This document shows, piece by piece, positions 8,588 to 16,112 of a stretch of 64,000 nucleotides of DNA; within the stretch, counting starts at the first letter, position 1, and each line of letters opens with the position of its first letter. The DNA is taken from positions 124,001-188,000 of the forward strand of contig NZ_JAUSSG010000012.1 of assembly GCF_030812215.1 (NCBI RefSeq), written 5' to 3'. The DNA comes from Variovorax boronicumulans. GTDB lineage: Bacteria; Pseudomonadota; Gammaproteobacteria; Burkholderiales; Burkholderiaceae_C. The position numbers were made by a program, and so were the translations under genes. The notes under the pieces are model-generated. The model was not told the origin of the DNA. It was given only the letters and a program-made list of their open reading frames with translations, and searched no databases.

Positions 8588-9397
8588 ATGCATCGCGCCG
8601 CCCTTCTCATTCCTTTGCCCGCGGGCGATATCCATCTCTGGCTCTGCCCTTACGGCGACTCCGGCGATCCCGCGCTCGACGCAAGCTATCGCGCACTGTT
8701 GACGCCGCAGGAACTGGCACAAAGAGATCGCTTCCACTTCGCGCGCGACCGGCATCGCTACCTGCTGACCCGGGTGCTGGTGCGCAAGATCCTCTCGCGC
8801 TACGCACCGATCGAGCCGCACGACTGGCGCTTCGCCAACGGCCCCTTCGGTCGCCCCCGCATCGACGACGACCCGGACGTCGAAGAAACACGCGGCCTGG
8901 ACTTCAACCTGAGCCACACCGCCGGCCTCATCGTGCTGGCGATTGCCCGCAACATCGAACTGGGCGTCGACGTCGAGAACATCCGCCGCCCCGCCGTGCT
9001 CGAGGCCGTCGATCATTTCTTCGCACCGGCCGAGGCCAGGTCGCTGGGCGCATTGCCGGCCGCGCTGCAGCCACATCGCTTCTTCGAGCTGTGGACCTTG
9101 AAGGAAAGCTACATCAAGGCACGCGGCATGGGCCTGCAGATACCGCTCGACAGCTTCGCCTTTGCGCTCGATGTCCCGGGCGACGTCGGCTTCTCGCTTG
9201 CCGATCCGCACGGCAACGCGGCATGGCACTTCCAGCAACTGCAGCCCACGCCCGACCACATGGTGGCGCTCTGCAGTTCCCGCGACGCGCGCATCGTCTG
9301 CCGCGAAACCGCGCCGCTGCAATGGGAGCGGCCGCTCGAAGTCGCCACGGAGCGCGCATCTAAAATTCCGCCCCTTTCCCCGATCCCTCCCTCATGA
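8588..9397 (+). CDS. 4'-phosphopantetheinyl transferase, Sfp type
   Basis: A 269-residue Sfp/EntD-family enzyme that moves phosphopantetheine from CoA to the carrier-domain serines of the neighbouring NRPS and PKS. The hallmarks are FNLSHTAG, then GVDVE (Mg-binding Asp and Glu), then the FELWTLKESYIKARGMGL block (WxxKEAxxK signature). The ATG at 8588 begins MHRAALLIPLP; the frame is open upstream to 8399, but that part overlaps the regulatory region. It diverges from the sigma-factor operon, sharing the roughly 320-base intergenic region. A GATAAT at 8519-8524 is a possible -10. The last four bases overlap the start of the ParB-like gene. Confidence 0.94.
   Translation: MHRAALLIPLPAGDIHLWLCPYGDSGDPALDASYRALLTPQELAQRDRFHFARDRHRYLLTRVLVRKILSRYAPIEPHDWRFANGPFGRPRIDDDPDVEETRGLDFNLSHTAGLIVLAIARNIELGVDVENIRRPAVLEAVDHFFAPAEARSLGALPAALQPHRFFELWTLKESYIKARGMGLQIPLDSFAFALDVPGDVGFSLADPHGNAAWHFQQLQPTPDHMVALCSSRDARIVCRETAPLQWERPLEVATERASKIPPLSPIPPS
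9361..9366 (+). promoter_or_regulatory. Possible -10 element for the ParB-like gene
   Basis: TAAAAT lies 28-33 bases before the ParB-like start, inside the 3' end of the transferase gene. It is followed by a pyrimidine-rich leader and no obvious Shine-Dalgarno. This suggests the ParB-like gene can be transcribed on its own. No good -35 was found, so confidence is modest. Confidence 0.35.
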
Positions 9398-10239
9398 ACA
9401 TCGTCGTCAACGAAGAACTCAAAGCCTATATCGATCCCATGTCTCCGGAGGAATACGCGGCGCTGGAACGCAGCATCCTCACCGAGGGCTGCCGCGACGC
9501 GCTGGTGCTGTGGGGCGACGTGCTGGTGGACGGCCACCACCGCTATGGCATCTGCCAGAAGCACGGCCTGCCGTTCCAGACGGTGCAGAACCCGCGCTTC
9601 AAGACGATGGAGGACGTGCACCTCTGGATGATCGATCAGCACCTGGGCCGGCGCAGCATCTCGGACTACCAGCGCGGCGTGCTGGCGCTCCGAAAGAAAG
9701 TCATCGTCGACGACCAACGCTCCCGCGCGCTGTCGGAAACGTCGTCGTCGGAAGACCCGCCTTTCGATGTCGACACGCCCGCCGGCGAATCTCCCGCCGA
9801 CAATGCCAGTGCTCTGCCCCCGCCCGCGCCGCTGAACAGCCGCGAATCCATCGCCAAGGCCGCGCGCCTGAGCAGCAGCCAGGTCGTGATGATCGAGAAG
9901 ATCCAGAAGCAGGCCGCGCCCGAACTGGTGGCAGCCGTGAAGTCGGGTGTGATCTCGATCAACACCGCTGCCGCCGTGGCAAGCCTCCCTGCCGAAGAAC
10001 AGGTCTCCGCAGCGAACGCGGGCAAGGACGAGCTCAAGCAAGCGGCCAAGCGCGTGCGCGAGGCCAAGCGCAAGCCGCGCGAAGAATCGCCCGAGCCGGC
10101 ATCGGACGATCAAGCCGCCAAGCCCGATACGGTCGAAGCGCTGGCGCAGCGCGTGGCCGAACTCACGCGCGAGAACGACGCCCTGCGCAAGCAGGTCGCC
10201 GATCTGCAGGCACAACTGGCGGAACAGCTGGCCGATTGA
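9394..10239 (+). CDS. ParB/Srx-like N-terminal domain protein with C-terminal coiled coil
   Basis: A 281-residue protein. Residues about 1-70 resemble the ParB/sulfiredoxin nuclease-like fold: IDPMSPEEYAALERSILTEG, then a DGHHRYGIC motif in the place where ParB proteins have the GERR box. The middle is Pro/Ser/Asp-rich and probably disordered (about 105-150). A helical segment (SRESIAKAARLSSSQVVMIEKI) may bind DNA. The last 50 residues form a heptad-like coiled coil (VEALAQRVAELTRENDALRK). There is no ParA beside it, so it is unlikely to be a chromosome partition protein; such stand-alone ParB-like genes usually have no known role. The ATG overlaps the stop of the transferase. Confidence 0.75.
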   Translation: MNIVVNEELKAYIDPMSPEEYAALERSILTEGCRDALVLWGDVLVDGHHRYGICQKHGLPFQTVQNPRFKTMEDVHLWMIDQHLGRRSISDYQRGVLALRKKVIVDDQRSRALSETSSSEDPPFDVDTPAGESPADNASALPPPAPLNSRESIAKAARLSSSQVVMIEKIQKQAAPELVAAVKSGVISINTAAAVASLPAEEQVSAANAGKDELKQAAKRVREAKRKPREESPEPASDDQAAKPDTVEALAQRVAELTRENDALRKQVADLQAQLAEQLAD

Positions 10240-10270
10240 CGGCGAGGCGCGAGCCCCGCCGACGCCTGTC

Positions 10271-10855
10271 TTACAACTGAATCTCGCTGATCTTCGCGCC
10301 CGACAGCGAGACGCCGGCCTCCAGGCCCACATTGGTCAGCACGAAGCCAACGACCGGTTGCCGGATCGTGTTGGTGTCGACACTGCCGTTAGCACCGATG
10401 GTGGCAACGGCCACCGTGGCATCGGCGCCAGCCGTCCAGCCCTTGCTGCTGCGGAACTTGTCGAGCGCGGCCTGCGTGGTGAACAGGTAGATCACCGCCT
10501 TCGATTGCGCGCCAGCCTGGAAGCCCAGCGAGCCCGCCGTGGTGCTGTAGTACGACTGCGTGCGGCCGTTCACGCGCAGTGCGCCGCGCCCGTATTCGGC
10601 ACCGACGCCCAAGCTGGCGCCGACCACCGCCGGGAACACCAGCACGCCGCTCGACTTGGCGACCAGCTCGCGCGATCCCTTCACCGAGTCGTACAGCTTG
10701 GACAACGAGGCGTCGACCTGCGCGTCGATGGACGTGCGCGTGGACACGCTGCTGGCCTGGTTCTGCGGGCGCGTCGTGGTGCATCCGACAAAAGCCAGAC
10801 TGCAGGCCACGACGACGGACGAGAACGCGAGGGTACGGAGGTTCATGGTGTTCAT
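10271..10855 (-). CDS. SYLF/Ysc84-domain lipoprotein
   Basis: A 194-residue protein. The N-terminus is a lipoprotein signal (hydrophobic run ending AFVGC, lipobox Cys around residue 25), so it should be anchored in a membrane facing the periplasm. The rest matches the bacterial Ysc84/SYLF family: a helical start with LSKLYDSVKGSRELVAKS, then GVLVFPAVVGASLGVGAEYGRGALRV and the FQAGAQSKAVIYLF block. SYLF domains bind lipids in eukaryotes; the bacterial role is unclear. The start at 10855 has AAGGA upstream. It converges with the ParB-like gene. Confidence 0.9.
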   Translation of the reverse strand: MNTMNLRTLAFSSVVVACSLAFVGCTTTRPQNQASSVSTRTSIDAQVDASLSKLYDSVKGSRELVAKSSGVLVFPAVVGASLGVGAEYGRGALRVNGRTQSYYSTTAGSLGFQAGAQSKAVIYLFTTQAALDKFRSSKGWTAGADATVAVATIGANGSVDTNTIRQPVVGFVLTNVGLEAGVSLSGAKISEIQL

Positions 10856-10922
10856 GATGATTCCTTTGCAAAAACATGGATCCGGCAGAAAAGCCTCTGC
10901 CTGCGGCGGCAGATCGATCCAT

Positions 10923-11062
10923 GCTAAGCCGGTAAAAACACGAAGAATCCGATGTGGGAATACCGCCTACGCGAAGTCAGGCCGCGAGACTGCGCAGGCA
11001 CCGGCCACGGTTGAAACCGGGGTTCTTGAACCCGTTTTTTTTTGCACCGCAGCATCGATCCC
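10923..11062 (+). other. Gene-free stretch with an orphan terminator-like hairpin
   Basis: No gene is seen between the SYLF promoter region and the DUF418 fragment. At about 11019-11043 GGGTT-CTTG-AACCC is followed by G and nine T residues on the plus strand, the shape of a rho-independent terminator. No plus-strand gene ends just before it. Together with the downstream DUF418 remnant this suggests that genes have been lost here. Confidence 0.4.
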
Positions 11063-11203
11063 ATGGGCCTCGTGGTCTTCGGCATCGCGATCTTCGCGCT
11101 GCGGGCCGCGACCAGTTGCTGGTGGCTCGCGCGCTACAACGCCGGTCCCGCGGAATGGCTGTGCCACAGCCTGGTCTCGGGCAGCCCGCAGGCAATGCGA
11201 CGC
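11063..11203 (+). pseudogene. C-terminal remnant of a DUF418 family membrane protein
   Basis: A reading frame of about 47 codons matches the extreme C-terminus of DUF418 proteins, inner-membrane proteins of about 400 residues: a last hydrophobic helix (VVFGIAIFALRAATSCWW), then the hallmark GPAEWLCHSL followed by a short basic tail. Normal members read roughly GPlEWlwRsLtyg. The preceding 300 or more residues are absent, and an orphan terminator-like hairpin lies just upstream. I read it as a decayed gene. The family call rests on memory of the family pattern over a short segment. Confidence 0.5.
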
Positions 11204-11270
11204 CACGACACTGCAAGCGTCCGCGCCGACGCGCCCGTTCGACGAATCACCCGGCCAAGGCCGGCCCCGC

Positions 11271-13100
11271 TCAGGGAAGAGGCGTGATGCGGTCGGTCGC
11301 CGGCGGCGCGAGCGGGCTGTTCGCCTTGATGTAGGCCTCCAGCGCGTCCACGTCCTGGTCGCCGCCGAGCACGTCGGTGCCCTGGTTGAACACGGTGAAG
11401 TTGTCGCCCCCGGTGGCCAGGAAACTGTTCATCGTGACGCGATAGTTCGCCGCCGGATCGATGGCCGTGCCGTTCAGCGCCATGTTGCTGATGCGCGAGC
11501 CGCCCGGCGCCGAGAGGCTGTAGCTGTAGGTCAGTCCGCGCGAGGGCAGCAGCACCTTCGGCGCGGCCACCGTGTTGGAGCCGCTGTTGAACTGCTGCTC
11601 GAGCACCGCCTTGATCTGCGCGCCCGTCAGCGTCTTCACCACCAGGCTGTTGCCGAAGGGCTGCACCGCGAAGATCTGGCCGTAGGTAACGCTGCCGTCC
11701 TGTGCCGGCGCGAGGTCGGCACGCACGCCGCCGGGGTTCATGAAGGCGATCTGCGCGGCGCCCTTGCCGGCCGGGCTGGTGGCCGCCAGTTGCGCATCGG
11801 CGATCAGGTTGCCGAGCGCGCTTTCCTTCGACGCCACCTGCGTGCGCGTGGCCGTGGCGGTGAGCGAGCCCACGACGCGCTGCACCAGCGGCCCGGCGAT
11901 CGCGAGGTATTGGCTGATGAGCGCGGCCACTTCCTGGTTCTTGCCGAACACGGGGTACTGGTCGGTCAGCGCGATGGTGTTCGCGCCGCTGGTGTAGGCC
12001 TCGCCCTGCACGATCACGTTGTCGGCGGTCTTGGCCGTCACCTTGCGGGTGCGGGTGTCGATGGTGAGGTTGATGTCGGTCAGCAGCGTGCCGTATTGGC
12101 CCGCGCTCGTCAGCAGGAAAGGCTTGGCCGGGTTGGTCTTGCCGTAGTCGCAGATGTACGAGCGGTGCGTGTGGCCCGAGATCACCACGTCGACCGCCGT
12201 GTCCAACTTGTTCAGGATCGGCAGGATGTCGCCGCTCAGGCCCGCGCAGCTCTTGTCGTTGTAGCCGACGGTGGTGGTGCCGCCTTCGTGGATCACCACG
12301 ATGATGGCGTCCGCGCCCTGCGCCTTCAGTTGCGGAATCAGCGCATTGGCTGTGTCGGCTTCGTCCTTGAAGCTCAGGCCCGCAACGCCGGCGGGCGTCA
12401 CGATGTTGGGCGTGCCCTTGAGGGTCATGCCGATGAATGCCACCTTCGCCGTGGCGCCGTCCTTGGTGAAGCTCTTCATGCCGGTGGCGGGGAACAGCGT
12501 GTTGCCGTCGGTCTTCACCGTGTTGGCCGCGAGAAAGCCGAAGTTCGCGCCCGGGAAGGCCTTGTTCACGCGGCAGGGTTCGAGCGCGGTGTTCTTGGCG
12601 CAGCCGCCGTTCTTCATGCGCAGCAGTTCGGTCTGGCCCTTGTCGAACTCGTGGTTGCCAACGGCGTTGAAGTCGATCTTCATCGCGTTCACGGCCTCGA
12701 TGGTCGACTCGTCGAGGAACAGCGCCGACACCAGCGGCGAGGCGCCGATCATGTCGCCCGCCGACACCACCGCGTTGTTCTCGTTCTTCGCCTTGAGCGA
12801 GGCGACCGCCGAGGCCAGGTAGGCCGCGCCGCCCGCGGGGACCGGCACGGTGCCGCCGCCGGCGGCGGGTGCGGTGATCGACAGCTTGGGCGGTTCGAGG
12901 TTGCCGTGCAGGTCGTTGAAGGCGATGAGCTTCACGTCGATGCTGCCGGGCGTGGCCGGTGCGGGGGGAGGCGCCGGTGCGGGCGGAGGCGCCGGCGGCA
13001 GAAAGGGAAAGAAACTGCTTGAGCTGCCACTGCCGCCGCAAGCGGACAAGGTGGCCAGGACGACACTCGCCAGCGCGAGATGTTTCAGCGATGCATGCAT
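11271..13100 (-). CDS. Lipoprotein 5'-nucleotidase / bifunctional metallophosphatase (UshA family)
   Basis: A 609-residue exported enzyme. It has a lipoprotein signal (ATLSACGG) followed by a low-complexity Ser/Pro/Ala linker (PPAPPPAPAPPPAPAT). The metallophosphatase domain shows FNDLHGNLEPP, GDMIGASP, GNHEFDKG and SGHTHRSY, the metal-binding Asp, His and Asn motifs. The C-terminal 5'-nucleotidase substrate domain shows MNPGGVRADL and GDNFTVF. It should hydrolyse extracellular nucleotides to nucleosides and phosphate. The start at 13100 is the ATG just before the signal; the upstream frame is not signal-like. No operon partner is evident. Confidence 0.95.
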   Translation of the reverse strand: MHASLKHLALASVVLATLSACGGSGSSSSFFPFLPPAPPPAPAPPPAPATPGSIDVKLIAFNDLHGNLEPPKLSITAPAAGGGTVPVPAGGAAYLASAVASLKAKNENNAVVSAGDMIGASPLVSALFLDESTIEAVNAMKIDFNAVGNHEFDKGQTELLRMKNGGCAKNTALEPCRVNKAFPGANFGFLAANTVKTDGNTLFPATGMKSFTKDGATAKVAFIGMTLKGTPNIVTPAGVAGLSFKDEADTANALIPQLKAQGADAIIVVIHEGGTTTVGYNDKSCAGLSGDILPILNKLDTAVDVVISGHTHRSYICDYGKTNPAKPFLLTSAGQYGTLLTDINLTIDTRTRKVTAKTADNVIVQGEAYTSGANTIALTDQYPVFGKNQEVAALISQYLAIAGPLVQRVVGSLTATATRTQVASKESALGNLIADAQLAATSPAGKGAAQIAFMNPGGVRADLAPAQDGSVTYGQIFAVQPFGNSLVVKTLTGAQIKAVLEQQFNSGSNTVAAPKVLLPSRGLTYSYSLSAPGGSRISNMALNGTAIDPAANYRVTMNSFLATGGDNFTVFNQGTDVLGGDQDVDALEAYIKANSPLAPPATDRITPLP

Positions 13101-13187
13101 GGATCTGCTCCTCCGTATTGGAATGCAGCGCATGCTGGCCACCCGACATGACGGCGGCGTGACCATCCCCTTGCCACGCGGGGGCTC

Positions 13188-13348
13188 AGAAGGTGTGAAT
13201 GAATCCGGCGTGCCCGAGCAGCCCGCTCAGGCGCCCCCGATCAAGGCGCAAAGCGCAGCCATAGCTCGGGCTATGGCGAGCATTTGCAACGCCGAGCGGG
13301 GGTGTCTGGGCGGGATGAGCGGGCATGGCGGGTTCGTTCACACCTTCT
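13188..13348. repeat. 161-bp imperfect palindrome (long hairpin repeat)
   Basis: The ends are AGAAGGTGTGAA and its exact complement TTCACACCTTCT. The centre, at about 13268, is the CCATAGCTCGGGCTATGG dyad. About three quarters of positions in the two roughly 78-base arms pair. The right arm ends at the stop codon of the gene at 13348-13815. The clean outer ends and dyad centre suggest a mobile or REP-like intergenic element rather than a simple terminator; no T-run follows on either strand. Confidence 0.85.
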
Positions 13349-13815
13349 CAGGGCAACGCCACCAGCTCCATCGAAACCCCGGGACCGAACGCAGTGCGCA
13401 GCAGCGTGCGAGCCTTGGCGCTGCGTTCGTCGGTGAGCGACTGCACCGCCAGCCACCCGTCCTTCGGCCGCCGCTGCAGGTGCCAGCCTTCCTGTCCCAG
13501 ACGGATGAGTTCGGCAAGCGCCGAAGCGTCCGCCACCGGCAATGCGGTGGGCACGATATCGAGCCAGTCCACCACCTGGTCGGCCTCGCCGCCCAGCCGT
13601 GAGGCGGCCCCCTCGGCCAGCACGCGCTGCGTTGCCGCGTCTCTCACCTCACCTTGGAGGATGATGCCGTTGCCGTGCCAGCGTATCTCGAGCGGCGCGC
13701 CTGCCGCTTGCGAGTTTCCCGTCGTGAAGTGCCAGGCGACGGCCAGCACGATCAGGCAGGCAGCCGCCGATGCGATGAGGGCGGCTCGCAGATGAAGGCG
13801 GCGTGATGGTTCCAA
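13348..13815 (-). CDS. Hypothetical membrane-anchored protein
   Basis: A reading frame of about 155 residues with one N-terminal membrane segment (ALIASAAACLIVLAVAWHF, about residues 13-31) and a soluble C-terminal part of about 120 residues. The latter begins EIRWHGNGIILQGEVRDAATQRVLAEGA, a pattern faintly like BON/OmpA-type periplasmic domains. No family was recognised. There is no in-frame ATG near the N-terminus; the TTG at 13815 is the best start I can find, so the start is uncertain. The stop lies at the edge of the long palindrome. The gene diverges from the hydratase fragment. Confidence 0.6.
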   Translation of the reverse strand: MEPSRRLHLRAALIASAAACLIVLAVAWHFTTGNSQAAGAPLEIRWHGNGIILQGEVRDAATQRVLAEGAASRLGGEADQVVDWLDIVPTALPVADASALAELIRLGQEGWHLQRRPKDGWLAVQSLTDERSAKARTLLRTAFGPGVSMELVALP

Positions 13816-13884
13816 GGCCGCGAGAGTGCCACGCGCAACGTGACATGGTTGTGACCGTCCCCACGTCGCATGTAGACTGATTCG

Positions 13885-14283
13885 ATGACCCCCGAAGCCC
13901 TGCTCGCCCACTGCGACAACGCCGCGCTGTGGCCTGCCGACCGCCCCGCCCGCGGCCCTGCCGATGTTGCCGCCGCCTACCATGACGCGCTCGCGCTGCG
14001 AGCCCTCCGGCTCGCGCGCGGCGAGCGGCCGGTCGGCTACAAGATCGGTTTCACCAACCGCACGATCCGGCAGCGCTACGGCGTGTTCGGGCCGATCTGG
14101 GGTCCGGTATGGAACACGACGCTCATGCGTTGCGATGGACAGGGAACGGTGGACCTCACGGGCACCCTGCAGCCCCGCATCGAGCCGAAAATCGTCTTCG
14201 GCATTGCCGCGACACCGCCGCACGACGCCACGCTGGAACAGGTCTTCGGCTGCATCGATTCGCTGGCCGTCAGCCTGCACTGA
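13885..14283 (+). pseudogene. Truncated 2-keto-4-pentenoate hydratase (FAH family), 5' fragment
   Basis: 132 residues that match the N-terminal half of MhpD/DmpE-type hydratases: ALWPADRPARGPADVAAAYHDAL, the substrate-region GERPVGYKIGFTNRTI, and GPIWGPVW, and then RIEPKIVFG with the metal-ligand Glu. Complete enzymes have about 260 residues. Here the sequence departs after QVFGCIDSLAV and stops 8 bases before a LysR gene. The second half of the fold, with further metal ligands, is missing, so it should be inactive. The break at the LysR start suggests a deletion or rearrangement joining the two. Confidence 0.75.
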
Positions 14284-14291
14284 ACGGACCG

Positions 14292-15179
14292 ATGCGGCCC
14301 GACCTCGATTCCCTCGCGCTCTTCCTGAGCGCCCTGGATTCCGGCAGCTTGTCGAAAGCGGCGGAGGAGCACCACATGGTGCTGTCGGCCGCGAGCCGCC
14401 GCATCCGCATCCTCGAGACCGAGTTCGGCGTGCCGCTTTTTCAGCGCACCTCCAAGGGCGTGACGGTGACCGGCGCGGGCGAGTCGCTGGCCATTCATGC
14501 CCGGCTGATCCTGCGCGACGTCGACCGCATGCGCGCCGACCTCTCGGACTATGCGCAGGGCGCGACCGGCCGCGTGCGGCTGCAGGCCAATGCATCGGCC
14601 ATGGGCCAGTTCCTGCCCGACGACGTGGCGAGCTTTCGGCGCAGCTATCCCGAGATTCGCGTCGATGTGGAGGAGCACCGCAGCGTGTGGATCGTGCAGG
14701 CGATCCGCGACCGGCAGGCCGATGTCGGCGTGATCACCGGCGACACCGCGGACACGACGCTCAACTTCATTCCCTACCGCATGGACAGGCTGGTGGCCAT
14801 CGTCCACCGCAAGCACCCGTACCGCAACCGTGAGGTGTCGTTCGCCGAGTTGCTCGACTTCGATTTCGTGGGCCTGGAGAACGACTCGGCCATCGCCCGC
14901 ACCATCGAGGATGCGGCGGTCGCCGCGCGCAAGGTGCTGCGCCTGCGCGTGAAGGTCAAGAGCTTCGAGGCGGTGTGCCGGATGATCGAGGCCGGCATGG
15001 GCGTGGGCATCCTGCCCGAGGGCGCTGCGGCCACCTACCGCAAGGAAATGGGCCTGCGCTTCCTGAATCTGTCCGACGCCTGGGCGTCGCGCCGCATGTA
15101 CCTCTGCACGCGGCAGGAGACGCTGACGTTTCCGCAGCGCCGCCTGGTCGATCACCTGCTCTCGCGCTACGTGCCGTAG
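14292..15179 (+). CDS. LysR family transcriptional regulator
   Basis: A 295-residue LysR-type regulator. It has a standard N-terminal winged helix (LALFLSALDSGSLSKAAEEHHMVLSAASRRIRILE) and a C-terminal periplasmic-binding-protein-like effector domain (VRLQANASAMGQFLPDDVASF onward). The HTH is unusual in carrying HHMVLSAASRR where QPaLSrqI is common. The start at 14292 lies just after the truncated hydratase. It converges on the large catabolic operon, 17 bases between stops, so it may regulate that operon or the lost hydratase gene; neither can be shown here. Confidence 0.94.
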   Translation: MRPDLDSLALFLSALDSGSLSKAAEEHHMVLSAASRRIRILETEFGVPLFQRTSKGVTVTGAGESLAIHARLILRDVDRMRADLSDYAQGATGRVRLQANASAMGQFLPDDVASFRRSYPEIRVDVEEHRSVWIVQAIRDRQADVGVITGDTADTTLNFIPYRMDRLVAIVHRKHPYRNREVSFAELLDFDFVGLENDSAIARTIEDAAVAARKVLRLRVKVKSFEAVCRMIEAGMGVGILPEGAAATYRKEMGLRFLNLSDAWASRRMYLCTRQETLTFPQRRLVDHLLSRYVP

Positions 15180-15182
15180 CGC

Positions 15183-15198
15183 AAGGCGCAAGCGCCTT
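15183..15198. terminator. Short hairpin between convergent genes
   Basis: AAGGCGC-AA-GCGCCTT lies between the LysR stop and the stop of the oxidoreductase operon, with a weak T-rich stretch on the plus side. It is a possible bidirectional terminator, but the loop is short and the T-run interrupted. Confidence 0.35.
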
Positions 15199-16108
15199 AC
15201 TTCTTCAGCGCTTCCACCAGGTCGAGCACCATGCGATCCGGGCCGAAGGTGTCGATGCCGTGGGCCAGCAGCGTCTCGACGGCCTCTGCGATGCCGTGGC
15301 TCGCCGACGACTGCTGCGCCATGTCGTTGTAGTAGCCCAGGTCCTTCTTGGCATTGGCCATCGAGAACTTCAGCGAATCCGTGCTGCCCGTCAGCAGCTT
15401 GGGCTTGACGCGTTCCAGCGCCACGCCGTTGCCGCCGCCCTTGGCGAGCACATCGACGAACACATCGGGCGCCACGCCCGCGCGTTGCGCGCACGCCGCC
15501 GCTTCGCAGAGCAGCGCCACGGTGCCGAGCGACACGAAGTTGTGCAGCAGCTTCATCGCATGGCCCGCACCGATGCCGCCCACGTGCGTGATGTTCTCGG
15601 CAAAGCAGCGCAGCAGCGGCAGGCACGAGGCCAGCACCTCGGCATCGCCGCCCACCAGCAGGTTGAGCCGGCCTTCGGCGGCTTCCTTGGCCGTGCGCGT
15701 CATCGGCGCATCGAGGAACTTGCCGCCCTTGGCCTGCACGGCCTCTGCAACCTTGGTGGTGGAGTCGGGCACGGCGGTCGAGCAGTCGATCACCACGGTG
15801 CCGGGGCGCAGGCTCGCGAGCGCGCCCCCCTTTCCATCCTGGCCCAGCATCACGGCCTCGACCTGCGGCGTGCCGGTGACGCAGAGGATCAGCACGTCGA
15901 CCTCCGCGGCCAGTGCCGTCACGTCAGAAACGGCGGTGGCGCCGGCCGCGAGCAGCGCGCCCACGGGCTGGTTGCCGGGGTGATCGAGGATGGTCAGCTT
16001 GTGGCCGTGCTTGACGATGTTCTGCGCGATGCCGCTGCCCATCAGGCCGACACCGACCAGGCCGACGCGGCGGGGCTGCTGTGCTTCTTGTGCGTTGTTC
16101 GTGTTCAT
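15197..16108 (-). CDS. NAD(P)-dependent beta-hydroxyacid dehydrogenase (3-hydroxyisobutyrate dehydrogenase family)
   Basis: A 303-residue oxidoreductase. The Rossmann motif is GLVGVGLMGSGIA (about residues 16-28). The family's substrate motif region reads DAPMTRTAKEAAEGRLNLLVGG, and the catalytic Lys lies in GAGHAMKLLHN. It should oxidise a beta-hydroxyacid or reduce a semialdehyde, but the exact substrate is not readable. It is the last gene of the nine-gene operon, 4 bases after the aldehyde dehydrogenase stop. This fits an alcohol-to-aldehyde-to-acid sequence with its neighbour. Confidence 0.92.
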   Translation of the reverse strand: MNTNNAQEAQQPRRVGLVGVGLMGSGIAQNIVKHGHKLTILDHPGNQPVGALLAAGATAVSDVTALAAEVDVLILCVTGTPQVEAVMLGQDGKGGALASLRPGTVVIDCSTAVPDSTTKVAEAVQAKGGKFLDAPMTRTAKEAAEGRLNLLVGGDAEVLASCLPLLRCFAENITHVGGIGAGHAMKLLHNFVSLGTVALLCEAAACAQRAGVAPDVFVDVLAKGGGNGVALERVKPKLLTGSTDSLKFSMANAKKDLGYYNDMAQQSSASHGIAEAVETLLAHGIDTFGPDRMVLDLVEALKK

Positions 16109-16112
16109 GGGT

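Noticed and set aside
9394..10239. Chromosome partition protein ParB
   Set aside because: There is no ParA gene, no central ParB HTH of standard form and no parS-like site noticed; only the N-terminal fold resembles ParB.
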